Below are positions 9,721-24,700 of a stretch of DNA of 64,000 nt, one piece after another. How positions within the stretch are numbered: the first letter of the stretch is position 1; each line of letters starts with the position of its first letter. The position numbers and the translations under genes were made by a program. The stretch spans positions 269,593-333,592 of the forward strand of contig NZ_KQ440395.1 in NCBI RefSeq assembly GCF_001281175.1, given 5' to 3'. The notes beneath the pieces were generated by a model that saw only the letters and a program-made list of their open reading frames with translations, was not told the DNA's origin and ran no database searches. Source of the stretch: Apilactobacillus apinorum (lineage in GTDB: Bacteria > Bacillota > Bacilli > Lactobacillales > Lactobacillaceae).

Positions 9721-12700
9721 ATGCAATATAATAAAAGTGAAATTCAGAAAACTAATGATAAGAAGATACTTCGTAAGGTAAAGAAACAATGGGTAGTGGT
9801 TTCTCTAGCTTCTTTCGCATTTTTAGGAGCTAGTGCAATGGGCCTAATGACTCAAAATACTAGTGCCCACGCAGATACTGTCGCAACCGCGAGTTCAAGT
9901 AATACTAGCCAAACTCAGACAGCAGATAGTGCTTCTAACGGTCAAAGTCAATCTGAAGATAGCGCCCAAAGTGCTAATCAATCCAGTGCTTCTCCAGCTA
10001 GCTCAGATAACGATAATCAATTAACTAATCGTGATGGGGATGCCCAAAGTACAGCTAGCATTCAAGAAGTGAAAGTTAACTTGGACGATACCACAATTAA
10101 TAATTTTAAACAAAACCTATATGGAACTCAAAAGGGCTCGAGTGATCAATATGCTGATTACACAAGCTCTATTAATCAAGGAATCCATGATGCTTACGCT
10201 GGTAAAGTAAGCAACACCAGTAATCTAAATGGAACTAACAACCAAGATTTATATACTGCTGCATATCAAGGGGTTCAAGCTGATGCTTCTAAGACAGTAA
10301 CCCAAAATATGACGGCATCAACCAACGCTGACGTTCAAGCTGCTGCAAGTAACTTGAACTCTTTGTTGTACACTGCTTACCAATATGGAATCGATTTTAA
10401 GAAGACTGCTGATTTAGCATATAACGATGCAATCAAGAGCAAGAGTGAAGACCCAACTACTGGCTCAAATCGTCCAGCGGCTTCTACTAACCTACAACCT
10501 ATTTATGACAATTCGTACGTAGGGACTAGACAAGCACTTGCTCAACAATTCGATTCATCTAACAACTTCAATACTGGTGGTTACAACGTCTCCCCCGACG
10601 CTACTGTAATGCCTGTAAATAATAGTGATAGCAGTAAAAATCAATACCAAACAGCTTATGATAAAGCTGTTAACAACTTTAATAACGGAATCGTTTATGT
10701 AAACAATGCGGCTCAATACCAAAAGGCATTGTACGCTTCATCCACTAGTACTGTTAATAAAATTGTGCTGACTGCTGATATTTCGTCTACTGGATCAATG
10801 GATAATTTAGGCAATGTTGTGGTTGATGGACAAGGACAATATAATTTATCCGGTAGCTACACATTCAATAAGTCCAACAAGAGCAATAGTATTATCATTC
10901 AAAATATGCGCGGACTAAGTACTTCATATACGGTTAATGGTGATGGGTTTATTGGGTATAACAATGTTAACTACAATGGTGGATTTAATAATTTGTTTAA
11001 TCCCACAGCCGGTAATGGAAACTATATTATTGGCGCAAATGTAAAGACATCAGATGGTTCTATACAAAATGATGGGTCAATAACTTACAATGTTGACTTT
11101 GCTGATAACAATCCTAATGGTGGAAAAATCGTCATCGGTGATAATGCTAAGTACAATATGAACTCACTATCAGCTAACTACATAGTAGTTAACCAAGGTG
11201 TTCAACTAAAGTTAAATCCAGTTGAATTAGATAACCATGTTTACAATAAAAATCTAAAGGGACAAATGATCAAAAACGAAAAATATTTAGATCCTGCTAA
11301 AACCCCACGTTACGCTATTATGGCGAATGGAAACATTAGTATTCATCAAGGAGCGGTCGTTACGCTTACTATTTCCAACAACACTAACGCGATTAGAGTT
11401 GGAAATGTTAACAAACCTGAAGATACCGGTAGTGGTGACAGTGGAAATGTTACGATTAGTGGTACTTTAAATGTAATTGTTCCTAGTGGAGTAACTCCTA
11501 CATCTTTAGATAAGCGTGTTCAATATCCAAATTCTAAGCGAACTGATGCAGTTATTTGGTTAGGACATGGGATGCAAGTGTTAAGTGGCGGGACCTTTAA
11601 TGTGGATGCCAAAATCTCAGATCAATCAGACGCTGGTAAGTATTATGCCTTCGTGTATGGTCCATATTCTAATTTAATTAAGGGTGGAACCCGTGAACCA
11701 TCTATGAGTCAAATTACGGTTTTACAAAATGGTTCAATGATTGTAAATATGAATACAGGTTCTAAAACTGAACCTATTCGTTTTGCATATGTACCAATTG
11801 TTGCATACAATCCTAAAGATTTTAGCATTAATTTGAATGTTACCCCAGGATCAACTACTGGTGCCGATGGTGTTAAATTGAGCTTATCTTCTATTGACGT
11901 TTTTGGAGCTGTTTTAGATCAAGATACTATCGACAGTGTGAAAACTTCTAGTGGATATCTAGTTAATCCATATATTTACCATTATCGTCGTAATGGAACT
12001 GCTGGTGGAAAGATTGATTCTTCAATGATTGGGAATGAAATTTTCCAAGATATTAATGGTGTTACTAATGGTTATAAGAGTTCTAACCAATATAGTAAAG
12101 ATAAATTTAGTTTTAGTTATCCATACACTTGGAAGTTAATCCCTAATACTGGCGTGACTTCAAATGGAGCTAGTTTCGATTATGCTTTGGATTATTTAGC
12201 AAACTACGTTCAATTATACGAAGATATTATTGGTTACCAGCAATCATTTGAAGAGCAAGTAGGTAATGGTAATTTTGTTACTAATAATACTTCTCGTGCA
12301 TCTGCCGGAGCTTATAATCCTGATAAAAACAAACATGGAGATAATCCAACACAAGATGATATCAATAATGCTATCAAGAGTGTTTGGAGATCGGATGTGA
12401 ATAAAGCTACTGGAATAGGTATTTTTAGTGACAGTACATTTAATACTAAGAGCCAACAAGCTTACCTAAATGGTCAAACATTTGAGCAAGTAGCTGGAAT
12501 GAGTATGAAAGACTTTAAAAAGGCTTTAACTAATATTTCTTCAGCGGTTTCATTAAAATCTAATATTATTAATATCGCGAATGCTTTAGGACAAACAGTT
12601 TCATCCATTGCCCAAGGTAACTCTAAAGTTTCTGACACAATTGATAAAAAATTAGGTGGTAATAACCCAAGCATCGTTTCTGGACAAAATTCCAGAAATG

Positions 12701-15700
12701 ATACTTCGATTAATTTAAGTGGTGCTCCATCAATTCAATTTAATAATAACTTAGTTACTTACGTTGATGCTAATGGATATTACCATGCTAAGTTTAATGC
12801 CCAAATGAATAATCAGGGTAGCGATCCACAATCTAAAGAAGTGGATGTTCATTTTGTAACTGGTAGCTTTGATGCTGGTACCAATGGAAATGAAGATAGT
12901 TACCAAAATATGTATAAGCAAAGTGGTAATAAGGAAAACTTTGCTGAAACAATTACTTTGGATAGTAGTAATTCAACAACTCAAAGCGATGGTTCTATCT
13001 TATTTAGTGGTGACGTCAATTTAGGAGTTAAACAACTAGATACTGTCGGGATTCGTTTGAATACATTCCTATCTACGGGATTAAACAGTTCACAAGGTGC
13101 TAGTCGTCAACAAATTGCCAGTGTAACTAGTACGCTTCGTCCATCTAATAATAGTTACCAAACCAATGTTGACGGATATAATAGTGTGGTTGACAATGGC
13201 GGAACATTATTGAGACCAACAGATAATAATTTATATTCAGTGCCATCGGTTGTTAAAGCTAATGATTTCCTTGCTAATATTAGTAATACTTTGTCACATT
13301 TAAATGATGCTGATCAGTCAGAAGCACAATACTATACTAATAAGACTTCCAGTGATCCACTTCCTGAACCGGAATATCGTACTTTCTCCGTTAATAATCA
13401 AAATATTACACCATTTAATGATTCAGATTATTCTGGTGCAAATGCTGAAAGTAGTTTAATCAACGCAAAGACAATCCGTGTTTATGCTGGTTTAGGAACT
13501 AATAAGCGTCGTTTAATCGGGGTAACTTCTGTTCCAGGTGATTCAATTTTAGCTAATGGAACCGTTGATACCAGTAACTTCTCTCAAGCTAGAGATCAAA
13601 TCAATATCTTAAAGAACAACGTTTCAACTAATAATAAAGGTTATGTACTAGATTTAAGTAAGACTCCATTAACTCAATATGATGCGAAGACATATGATGT
13701 TGTTGTTCCAGAAGTTCAATACATGCAAACAGGCGCTCAACTATCACTAGATACAGCCAATGGGAGCCAATTGCCATTTGCCGGAACAGCAACTGTTGAT
13801 GCTAACGGTAAGATTACTCAAATTACACCAAACCTTCCTGGTTATGCAATTGTAAGTAATCCAAACGGAATTAGTCCGGACTCATCAGGAATGTACACGG
13901 TAGTACCACAAGCTGGACTAGCAGATGTTTACATTGATGATGCTAACGGTAATCCAACTGGTGCAGTTGCCAAACAAATTGAGGTGATTGGTAACGCTAA
14001 TGGTGGTGTTAACGCAACTAAGACCACTAAGGTACCATCAGGTAAAAATGATGGTGTTCAATACGTGATAGATCCAAGTACAAAGATTGGGGTCGTAACG
14101 GATTCTAATGGGGTTCAAACTTACCACGTTAAATTGACTGCTACACTAGATAAAACTAATGTAAATGTTCAAACACCAAGCGGTTCAACTGTTGCAGGTG
14201 GTGGTACTAGAACCATTGATGCTAACGGCAACGTGGTTACTAACACCAACTTGCCTGGTTTTGCACCTACCAATACTTCTGTAAGTAATGGTAAGGATGT
14301 TGTTAACCCATCAACCACACCAGTTCGTACTAAGGTAACTGTCTATGATGATCAAGGTAACCCCGTTACTAAGAATGGTAAGCCAGTTACTGCTGATGTA
14401 ATGGTTCAAGGTCAAGATAATGGTCAATCTATCATTACAGCAGTTAATGGTCGTGATGAATTTACTGGTGATGATGGTAAGAAGTACAAAGTTACTCCAG
14501 GTAGTGCAATTAATCCAATCATTAATAACACAGTCTACTCAGGAGCTTCTGTAACTGCGACTGTTGATAACACTAAGACTTCAACCGTTACAGCGGTAAC
14601 TCCAAATGGTAGTTCTATTCCTGGTGGGGCAACTTTGGTTACTGATCAAAACGGTAATACAAGTAGTCAATCTAATGTTCCTGGATTTGTGGGTAGTAAT
14701 CCAGCTCAAAAGAATGGCAATAGTGCGGTCTTGACACCAACTACTTCAACTAATGTTCAAATTCCAGTTGTAAATTCTTCCACTGGGCAACAAGTAGGGA
14801 CTGTTACTGTAGATGTCCAAGGACATGATGACGGAACTAGCAGTATTACAAAGGTAGACAATTCAACACCAATTACCGACAATCAGGGGAACACTTATCC
14901 GGTTGATACTAACTCAAAAATTACTATTGATCAAAATGGCAATCCAGTCATTTCTGTCAATCCAGTTGCACCACAAAATCAAAATGTAGGTGCAGTTACT
15001 CCTTCCGGTAATCCAATTTCAGCTGGAGCTGTCATTAGTACTACTAATGGACAATCAACTTCTACCTCAAACATTCCAGGGTTTATAGGTAGTACACCAG
15101 CTAAACAAGATGCTAAAGGTAATGCAATTTTAACCCCAACTACAACAAGTAACGTAACTATTGAAGTTCAAGATCAAAATGGAAATGCAATTGGGCACGT
15201 TACTGCAACTGTTCAAGGTAATTCAGATGGAACTGCCACAATTAAGAGTATTGATAATCCTTCTAATGGGACTTTGATTGATCCTGAAAATCCTAATAAT
15301 GCATATGTTGTCAATCCAGGTACCCAAATTAGTGAAAACGCAAGTGATCCGACTAAGGCTGTAGTTAATATTGCACCTACGTTTACCGGATCTAAAAATG
15401 TCGGAGCAGTTACTGATTCAGGTAGTCCTATTCAAGGTGGTGCAACCATTACTGGTAATGGTGCGGGTGGCATTCAAGCAACTACAGTTCTACCAGGTTT
15501 TAATACTTCTACGGAAGCACAATTAGATAAAAACGGTAATGCAGTCATGACACCTTCTAATAATCCAGTTAGTGCATCAGTTGATGTATACGATGCAGAT
15601 ACTGGACAAAAAGTGGGAACAACTACAATTAGTGCTCAAGGTAACGAAAATGGTACTTCTAACGTAACTGCTGGGACTACCTTTACCAACGGTAACGATA

Positions 15701-18700
15701 CTTACATCATTCCACAGGGGACAAACATTACCATTCAAAACGGGAACCCTGCAGTTACAATTAAGAAAAGTAATGGTAACTACAAGGCAGGGGATAAGGT
15801 TCCATTAAGACGAACAGATGGAGTATTACTTCCATTTACTGGAATCGTGCAAAATGATGGCTCGATTGTTCCTAATCTTCCTGGTTACAACAACGGAAGT
15901 ACTAGTACGATGTCTAACGGTGCATTTACTGTAGCGCCTAATACTGATACTTCAGCAAACTTATCGACTAACATTCACGTTGTGGATGGTATCAGTGGCC
16001 AAGATACTGGTAAAGTAATTACTGCTACTATTTTAGGTTCAACAAGTACTTTCTTCCCTAATAGATTAATTGAAATTCAAGCACTTTCTCCACAACAACA
16101 AAGTGGTGTTTCGGCTACTGCTAATTCCGATGGAATTACAGCTAATATTTCTGTTCTAGAAAATGACGGAAAAACCACGCTTTCATATAATGATACATTT
16201 GGAAATTTGGATAATATGATCCAAGCGCATGATGGTTCTGGAGCTTCAGATAGCTATTACTATGTAGTCTTAGGAACTCCTGCAGATGGTTCAATTGCAC
16301 CTGTAGTTACTTCAACCGGTGCATCTATTGGACAAGGAATAATTCATTCAAGTAATACTTCTCGTCCATATATCACACCTGATAATCCTGGATTTACTTC
16401 AACTAGTCTTCAAAAAGACAGTACAGGTAATAATTACGTAGTAACACCAACTGTTGCTCAAACTACTTTGGATGTTCATGATGCTAATGGTAATAAAGTT
16501 GGATCAGTAACTGCAACGGTTCAAGGACATACAGATGGAACAACAACCATTGTTTCACCAAATGCACCGATTACTATTACTGGAACTGATGGTAATACTT
16601 ACCATGTTTCAGATGGAAATTCAGTAATTGCAAACCAACCAAATACAATTGGTAAAGGTTATAACACGGTGGGGGATCTAGTTGGAATTGGAAATGCTAC
16701 TATCACTAACGGCGGAAATAATACTGTAATCAACATTAATAATGTTCCTGTTACAACCGATGAAAATGGTAATACTGTCGTTTCATCTAACACATTAAGT
16801 CCAGATGGTAGTTACATTATTCCTGCAGGAACTAAGGTTAATATGAACAATGGAAATGCTACTATCGAAGGTCTTCCATATGATAGCAATAGTCAAACTG
16901 CAACTATCTCTGCTCATTTTGATCACCGTGGTCAAGATACTGGAACTACTGGTTCAGTCAAGGTAACCGTTAATTCAGATGGTTCTATGACTGTTAAGAA
17001 TGTGGCTTCAGCAAGTAGTGATGATACTATTTACACTACCCAACCGGATGATAATGTAACTGTAACTACTAATGCTAATGGTCAAAATGAATACCATGTA
17101 CCAAGTAAGGCACAAAAGTTAACTCAAACTTTCCCAGCGCAAACTGGATCTAACGGACCGGTTGTAAAAGATGGAATTACAGTAACTGTTGACCCATTAA
17201 CCGGCAACAAGACAATTACATCTAATGTTCCTGGATTTGGTTTGGATAATGGTCAAAAATCAATGACAGTACCAAGCAATGTTGATACTAGCTCATTAAT
17301 TCTAAAACCAATTACTGAAACTATTTCAGGAGTTAAAAATGATAGTAATGGTCAAACTACTGGATCAACTACAGATAGCTTAACTGTGAAGGGTGACGAT
17401 AAGGGAAACATCTCCGTGGTAACTGGTAAGGCATCAAGTGATAATAATTACTTCGTACCTGCTAATACACCAGTAACAAAGAGTGATGACGGTAGCTATC
17501 ATGCTAACTCACTTCCATTGAATTCAGATGGAACAGTTACATTGAATAACACTAAGTACAATGGTCAAGATGGTTCAAGTGTAACCGGACCAATTAAAGC
17601 TCATGTTAACTCAGATGGGACTTTATCAACTGCGGGTGGTCAAACTCAAACTGATAACAAGGGCAATGTTTATGTTGTTCCTGATAACACTCCAGTGAAT
17701 ATTGGTCAAAACTCAGATGGAACTCCAGCATACAATGTACCTGCTACCAAGGTACAACAAGATAAACAAGTACCTGCTAAGACAGGTGATAATGGTCAAA
17801 GCGTACCAAATGGTGCAACCATTCACATCAATTCAGATGGTACTCAAACTGTTCAATCTAACGTTCCAGGATACACTGGAGACACTAACTTGCCAATTTC
17901 TCAAGATACAAGTAACCCAACATTACATCCTGCAGAAACTACATTAAACAATGTTCATGCAGATGATAACCAAAGTAGTGATACAGGTAAGACAATTAGC
18001 AGTTTACCAGTGAAGGGTGATGACAAGGGGAACCTAGTTACTACCCAAACCACTTACACTTCAGATGGTAGCCAAGTTGCATTACCAGGTTCACCTGTAA
18101 TTAAAGATGCCAGTGGTAATTATCATGTTCAAACATTACCAATCCAAAATGGTACTGTAACTATTCATGATGCTGCGATTTACGATGATAAAGGTAACAT
18201 CATTGATCATAAAGATGTTACTGCAACTCTAGATCCAAATACTGGCAAACTTACATTGAACCAACCAGATGGTAAAGGTGTTCATACTATTATTACAAGT
18301 AACGGAACAGCATACCAAGCTGACAATGGTACTGAAGTTATCAAAGACGGTAATGGTTACAAGGTTGTCAGTCAAGTAGCTTACGTAACTATTAACAATG
18401 CTCAATTGACTGATACTGCTTCCGGTAATCCGGTGGTTGGTACTGGTACGGTTAACGTTGATACAACTACTGGTAAGGTATTGCCTCATGCAGACATTTC
18501 ATCATTGAATGGTAAAGGACCAGACAATGCTGGATATCAAATTGCACAAGATCCTGATAAGACTGCACAAACCATTAACTGGAAGAACCCAGATGGTAGT
18601 ACAAATGAAAATGCGGTTGTAAAAGTTACTGCGAACTCACCATTCGATTACTTTACTCCAGTTGGATTTAAAAATGCTTACACTAAGCAAATGTTGACTC

Positions 18701-21700
18701 CAGAAGAAGTTGGTAATACTACTTACTATATCAAGATTACTCATGCAACAGGTTTACCTGTTTACTACGGTACAAAGGATGTTTACAAGTCAGTTGTTAA
18801 TGCACAAGGATCACAAGGCGTTCCGGCATTACCTAACAATTACATCTATGATCCAAACCAAGAACTATATCACGATAACCAATTGGGTGAATACATTATC
18901 TCTGTAATCCCTCAAAACACTTCCATTCCAACAGCTATTGTGGATGGACCAGATGGTCAAGAAAAGGCGACAGCGACATTGCCAGTTACTGTAAGTAGTG
19001 ATGGTCAAAGTGCTACAATTACCACTTCTGCAGACCATGTTACTAAGGGTGAAAATGGAGATCCAAACTACTACTTCGTACCAAAGGGAAGTAATGTAGT
19101 ACAAAACCCAACTACCGGTACATTCCATGCACAAGGTTATGAAATTAAGTCGAACAATGACGGTACATTTACTATTGATAATGGTAAATATGACAACAAT
19201 GGTAATTCATACCCAGGTCCTATGACTGTGAAGATAGATGATGCAACTGGAACTATTACTGTTACTAAACCATCAGTTGTTAAGGGTAGCGATGGTAATC
19301 TTTACCAAGTTAACCCAGGAACAGTCGTAACACCAAAGGTTGAAAATGGAAACGTTGAATACCACGCTGATGCTGTTCAAATTCCAGCAAGCACTACTGT
19401 TGATGCTCAAACTGGTAAGAATGGTCAAAACGTACCTAGTGGAGCAAAAGTGGTAATTAACCCAGATACTAATACCAAGGATGTTGTTTCAAACGTTCCT
19501 GGGTTTAAGGGTGCAACTGGTCTTCCATTAGATGCTGATACTAGTCATCCAGTATTACAACCTGCTGATGATATTGCTAAAGGTGTTACTGTTGATTTCG
19601 GTGGACAATCTACTAACACTACCGCTGACCTACCAGTTAGAGGTAATGATGATGGTAGTATCACTGTTACTAAGACAGTTACATCTCCAGATGGCAAGTA
19701 CGTCATTACTGCTGGAACTACTATGGTTAAGGGACCAGATGGTCAATACCATGCTAAGGGTTACCAAACTAATTCAGACGGTACATTTAACATTGATAAC
19801 GCTAACTTGAAGGCCAACGATGGTACTTATGTAACCCAAAATGTGAAAGCCAAGGTTGATGCTAGTGGCAACATTACATTAGCTAACACAACTGTAGGTG
19901 ATGATGGTAAAGGTAATAAGTTTATTGCTCAAGCTGGTTCAACCATCTACAGATCAACTAAGGATGCTAATTCAGATGGTCAATACAACGTTAGTGCAGT
20001 TAAGGTCTCTCAAGATCAATCAATTCCTGCTAAACCAGGTCAAAACTCACAACCACAAGCAAATGCTGCTCATACTCATGTGAATGATGATGGAACAATT
20101 AGCATTGTTTCTGATAAACCAGGTTATGTTGGAACTACACTTCCTGCTGGAACTACTGATATTCCAACTAACCCAGTATTAACACCAGCTACTACTAAGG
20201 CTAACTTGAATCTAAATGATCCAAGCGGAAACCCAACTAGCTCAACTGCTAGTGGCGTTAAGGTTAAGGGTGATGACAACGGTGGTTTGACTACTGCTGA
20301 AACTAAGTACAGTGATGATGGAAATAGTATTGTACTTATTAACACACCAGTAACTACTGATGAAAGTGGTAAGCTACATGCTAACTCATACCCATATGAC
20401 CCTGATAACCAAACCATTACATTACCAAATGTTCCAATTAAGGATCCAAACGGTAATGTAATTGGTAACCAAACCATTATTGGTAAGGTTGATCCAAATA
20501 CTGGGGCCATCACTGTTCAAACTCCTGTTGACGCTATTAATGGTAACCATGCTTACTTGGCTGATACTGGAACTGTTGTTGACAAGGGACCAAACGGTTA
20601 CTCAGTTACAGCTGTTGATAACACAGCCGTGATTAATAACGCTAACTTACAAGATACTTTGACTAACAGTTCAATTGGAACTGGTACTGCATATGTAGAC
20701 AAGAGCACTGGAAAGATTATTAGTGCAACTGTTCCAACTACTGGTGGTAACCAAAACGCTGGATACAAAGTCTTCAATCAAGCAGGTCAAATTGTTAACT
20801 GGAGTAATGGTGATGGAAGTGTAAACGATAACGCCACAATCGTTGTTATCGATAATGCACCATACCACAATAATACTAATGTTTCCTTCGTTAATATTTA
20901 CACAAACCAAACAGTGCCAACTAATGGTGAAAAATACACTATTAAGGTTAACGATAGTGACCATATGCCAGTTGGTGCCGGAACTTCAAATGCATCTAGT
21001 GCAGTCGAATCACTTCCAAATGGTTACATGTATGCACAAGGACGCCAAATTATTGTTGAAGGTTATCCAAACAACGACCAAAATGATACTGATAAGAAGA
21101 TGTACATTGTTCCAGTTGTCCCAGTTGATGGTCAAATCAACAATGCAACTGTTAACGATGAAAGTGGTACTGCTCGTAACACTAGTCAAACGCTTCCAGT
21201 TCACACTAATTCAGATGGTTCAATTGAAACAACTAAGGATGTTATTTCTCAAGGTAGCGATGGTAATTACTACGCTATTCCTAAGGGTACTCCAGTTGTT
21301 GCAACCACCACTCCAGATGGACAAAATAACTTCCAAACTGCAGGTACTAAGATTCCTGGTAATGGTTTGATTGATAACGTTCATTTTGATAATAGTGACA
21401 ATGCTTCAATTACTGGACCGGTTCAAGCTAATATTGATACCAATACTGGTAAGATTACAGCTGCTAAGACCACAGTAGTAACTGATCCAAATAATCCAAA
21501 GAAGGCTTACCAAGTAACTGCCGGAACTGAAATCACCATGACTAAGGATGCTAATGGTAATACTGAATACTATGCCGCTGCGCAAACCCTAGATCAAGAT
21601 AAATCAATTCCAGCGCAAGTTGGTAACCAAGGCCCAATTAAGGATGATGCGGCACACGTTCACTACAATAGTGATGGAACTAAGGATATTGTTTCTGATA

Positions 21701-24700
21701 TTCCAGGTTTCACAGGTCAAAATAATCTACCAAATGATTACGATACCAGCAAGTCCACACCAGAATTAACACCAGTGGACTCAACATTGGATAATGTTCA
21801 TGTTGCTGACCTAAACGGTAAGGATACTGGTAAGATTATCAATAACCTACCAATTAAGGGTCAACCTGATGGTAGTATTCAAGTTACTAAGCCAACTATC
21901 ACTACCGATGGTCGTATTATCCTACCTGGCACTAAGGTTACTAAGGATGCTAATGGTAATTGGACTGTCCCATCATATCCATACGATGCAAATAGTAGAA
22001 CGGTAACACTTCCAAATACTGCTATTAATAGTGAAGATGGCAACAGATTAGCTTCTAAGGATGTTAAGGCTACTATTGATTTAAACACTGGAACATTGTC
22101 ATTAGCTTCAGACGATAGTAAGGGTGTTCACATTGTGGATCAACCAAATTCAAAAGCATATCAAGCTGATGATGGCACTACTATTACTAGAAATCCAAAT
22201 GGTACTTACTCATTAGTTGCCAAGGATGATACTGCAGTGATGAAGAATGTCACAATGGTTAATGATAATAACGGGCAAACTCCTGATAAGGCTTCTCAAG
22301 TAATCGTTGATAAGACTACAGGAATTATCTTGAATGCAACATTGCCTAAGACTGGTAGTATCGCTAACGATGGTTACAAGGTAAACAACTATGGTACTCA
22401 AACCATCGATTACAAGAATCCAAATGCACCAATTCATGTTGTTGATAACGCACCAATTTCTAGTTCAAGCAACGTTAAATTCATCAACATCTACACTGGC
22501 CAGGAAGTAACTAAGCCTTCTGATAGCACTGTCACTTACACTCAAAGAGATGGTCTACCAATATACAATGGAACTGATGAAGCTGGGAATGCTGTTAACA
22601 AGTACCCAGATGGATACAACTTTGTTAATGGAACTACTATTCAAAAGGTTAAGGATAGCCAAGGCAACGATCAATATGTTGTTTCTGTATATCCAACCGA
22701 TGGTCCAATGAAGGCGGATGTTACCGATGCTAATGGAAGCACTCAATCTGCTGGTCAAACATTAACAGTTCACACTGATGATAACCACAACATTACTACT
22801 ACCAAGGATTCTATTTCTAAAGGTTCTGATGGTAATTACTATGTTGTTCCAAAGGGAACTACTGTAAATAAGAACCAAAATCCAACTAGCCCAAATGCTG
22901 CAGGTTACACAGTTTCTGGAAACAAGCTTCCAACTAATCAAGATGGGACAGTTACAATTGATAATGCGCACTTAGATAATAAGGATCCAAAGACTGGTGA
23001 TGTTAATAGCTCAATCCTAGGCTCAATTACTGCAAACGTTAACAATAACGGTGACGGTACTTCTAACAACCCAGTACTTACTGTAGCGAATACTAAGGTA
23101 GTCGTTGATCCAAATGATCCAAGCAAGGCATATCAAGTGGACAAGGATACTCCAATCACTGTTTCAAGTGATGCTAACGGCAATCCTCAATACCATGTTG
23201 ATGCTAAGGTAATTCAACAAGATCAAAAGATTACAGCTAAACCAGGTCAAAATTCACAACCAGTTAATGATGCTGCTCACGTTCACTACAACAGCGATGG
23301 TACTAAGGATGTTGTTTCAGACATTCCTGGATACCAAGGTCAAAAAGGATTAGCTAATAATGCTGATACTTCAAATGAAACATTGACCCCAGTTGATGAT
23401 ATCGCCAAAGGTGTTCACCTAGATGAAAATGGTAAAGACAGCGGTTCAACTGCTGATCTACCAGTTAAGGGTGATGACAATGGTAACGTGGTTGTAACTA
23501 AGAATACTGTGTCACCTGATGGTAAGTATCTAATTCCACAAAACACAACGATTGCAAAACAAGGCGATCAAAACTACCATGCTGATGCACTACCAATTAA
23601 CAATGGTATTATCAAGATTAATGATGCCAACGTTAATAACAGTGGTGCTGTAAAAGCTAATGCGGACTTAGATGCTAAGTTAGATGCAAACAACAACTTA
23701 GTAACGGCTCATGACCAAATTGTTAAGGGTAATGGTAGTGATAACAACTACTACATTATTCCTGCTGGTTCTCCAATTACTAAGGACCAAGCAACTGGTA
23801 AGTTCAACGTTGATGGAAATCCAATTCCAATTAACCCAGACGGAACAATTAACATTAGCAATGCTAATTACGACAATAAGGACAATCCAAGTCAAAGTGT
23901 TGTGGCACCAATTACTGCTCATGTTGACCCAACTACTGGTCAAATTACTGTTGCTAAGACTTCAGTGGTTAACACTGATGATCCTAAGACGGTATTGAAG
24001 GCTCCAGCCGGTGAAGAAATTACTATTACAGTCGATGCCAACGGTAATCCTCAATACCATGTTGCTGCTACACCATTAGCACAAGACGTGGTTAGGGATG
24101 CTCAAGCAGGTACTAACGGTAATACTCAAGCCGGTGGATCAACTATCCACATTAATGCAGATGGTAGTCAAACTATCAATTCAAATGTTCCAGGATTTAC
24201 AGGTTCAACTATTCCAGATGGACAAACTGTTCCATCAGTACCAGTATTAACTCCAACCGATGGCGTTCTAAATGGCGTTCATGTTGATGATAATAGTGGT
24301 AATGACACTGGTAAGATAGTTGATAGTGTTCCTGTTCGTGGACAAGAAGATGGAACTCTTCAAGTTACTAAACCGGTGGAAACTGCTGATCATACTCGTG
24401 TCATCCTACCAACTACTAATGTTGAAAAGGATAACAACGGTAATTACCATGCTCCATCATATGCATACGATCCATCTACTGGTATCGTGACATTACCAAA
24501 TGTACCAATTAAGAATGGCGCAGGTGATGCTGTGGGATACCACGATGTAACTGCTAAGATGGATTCAAATGGTAATCTAACAGTTAATAATGATGATGGT
24601 ATTCACGTTGTTAATGGTATTAAATCTTACCAAGCTGATAAGGGTACACCTGTTACTCCTGATGGCAAGGGTGGTTTCTACGTTACTGCTCAAGATAATA

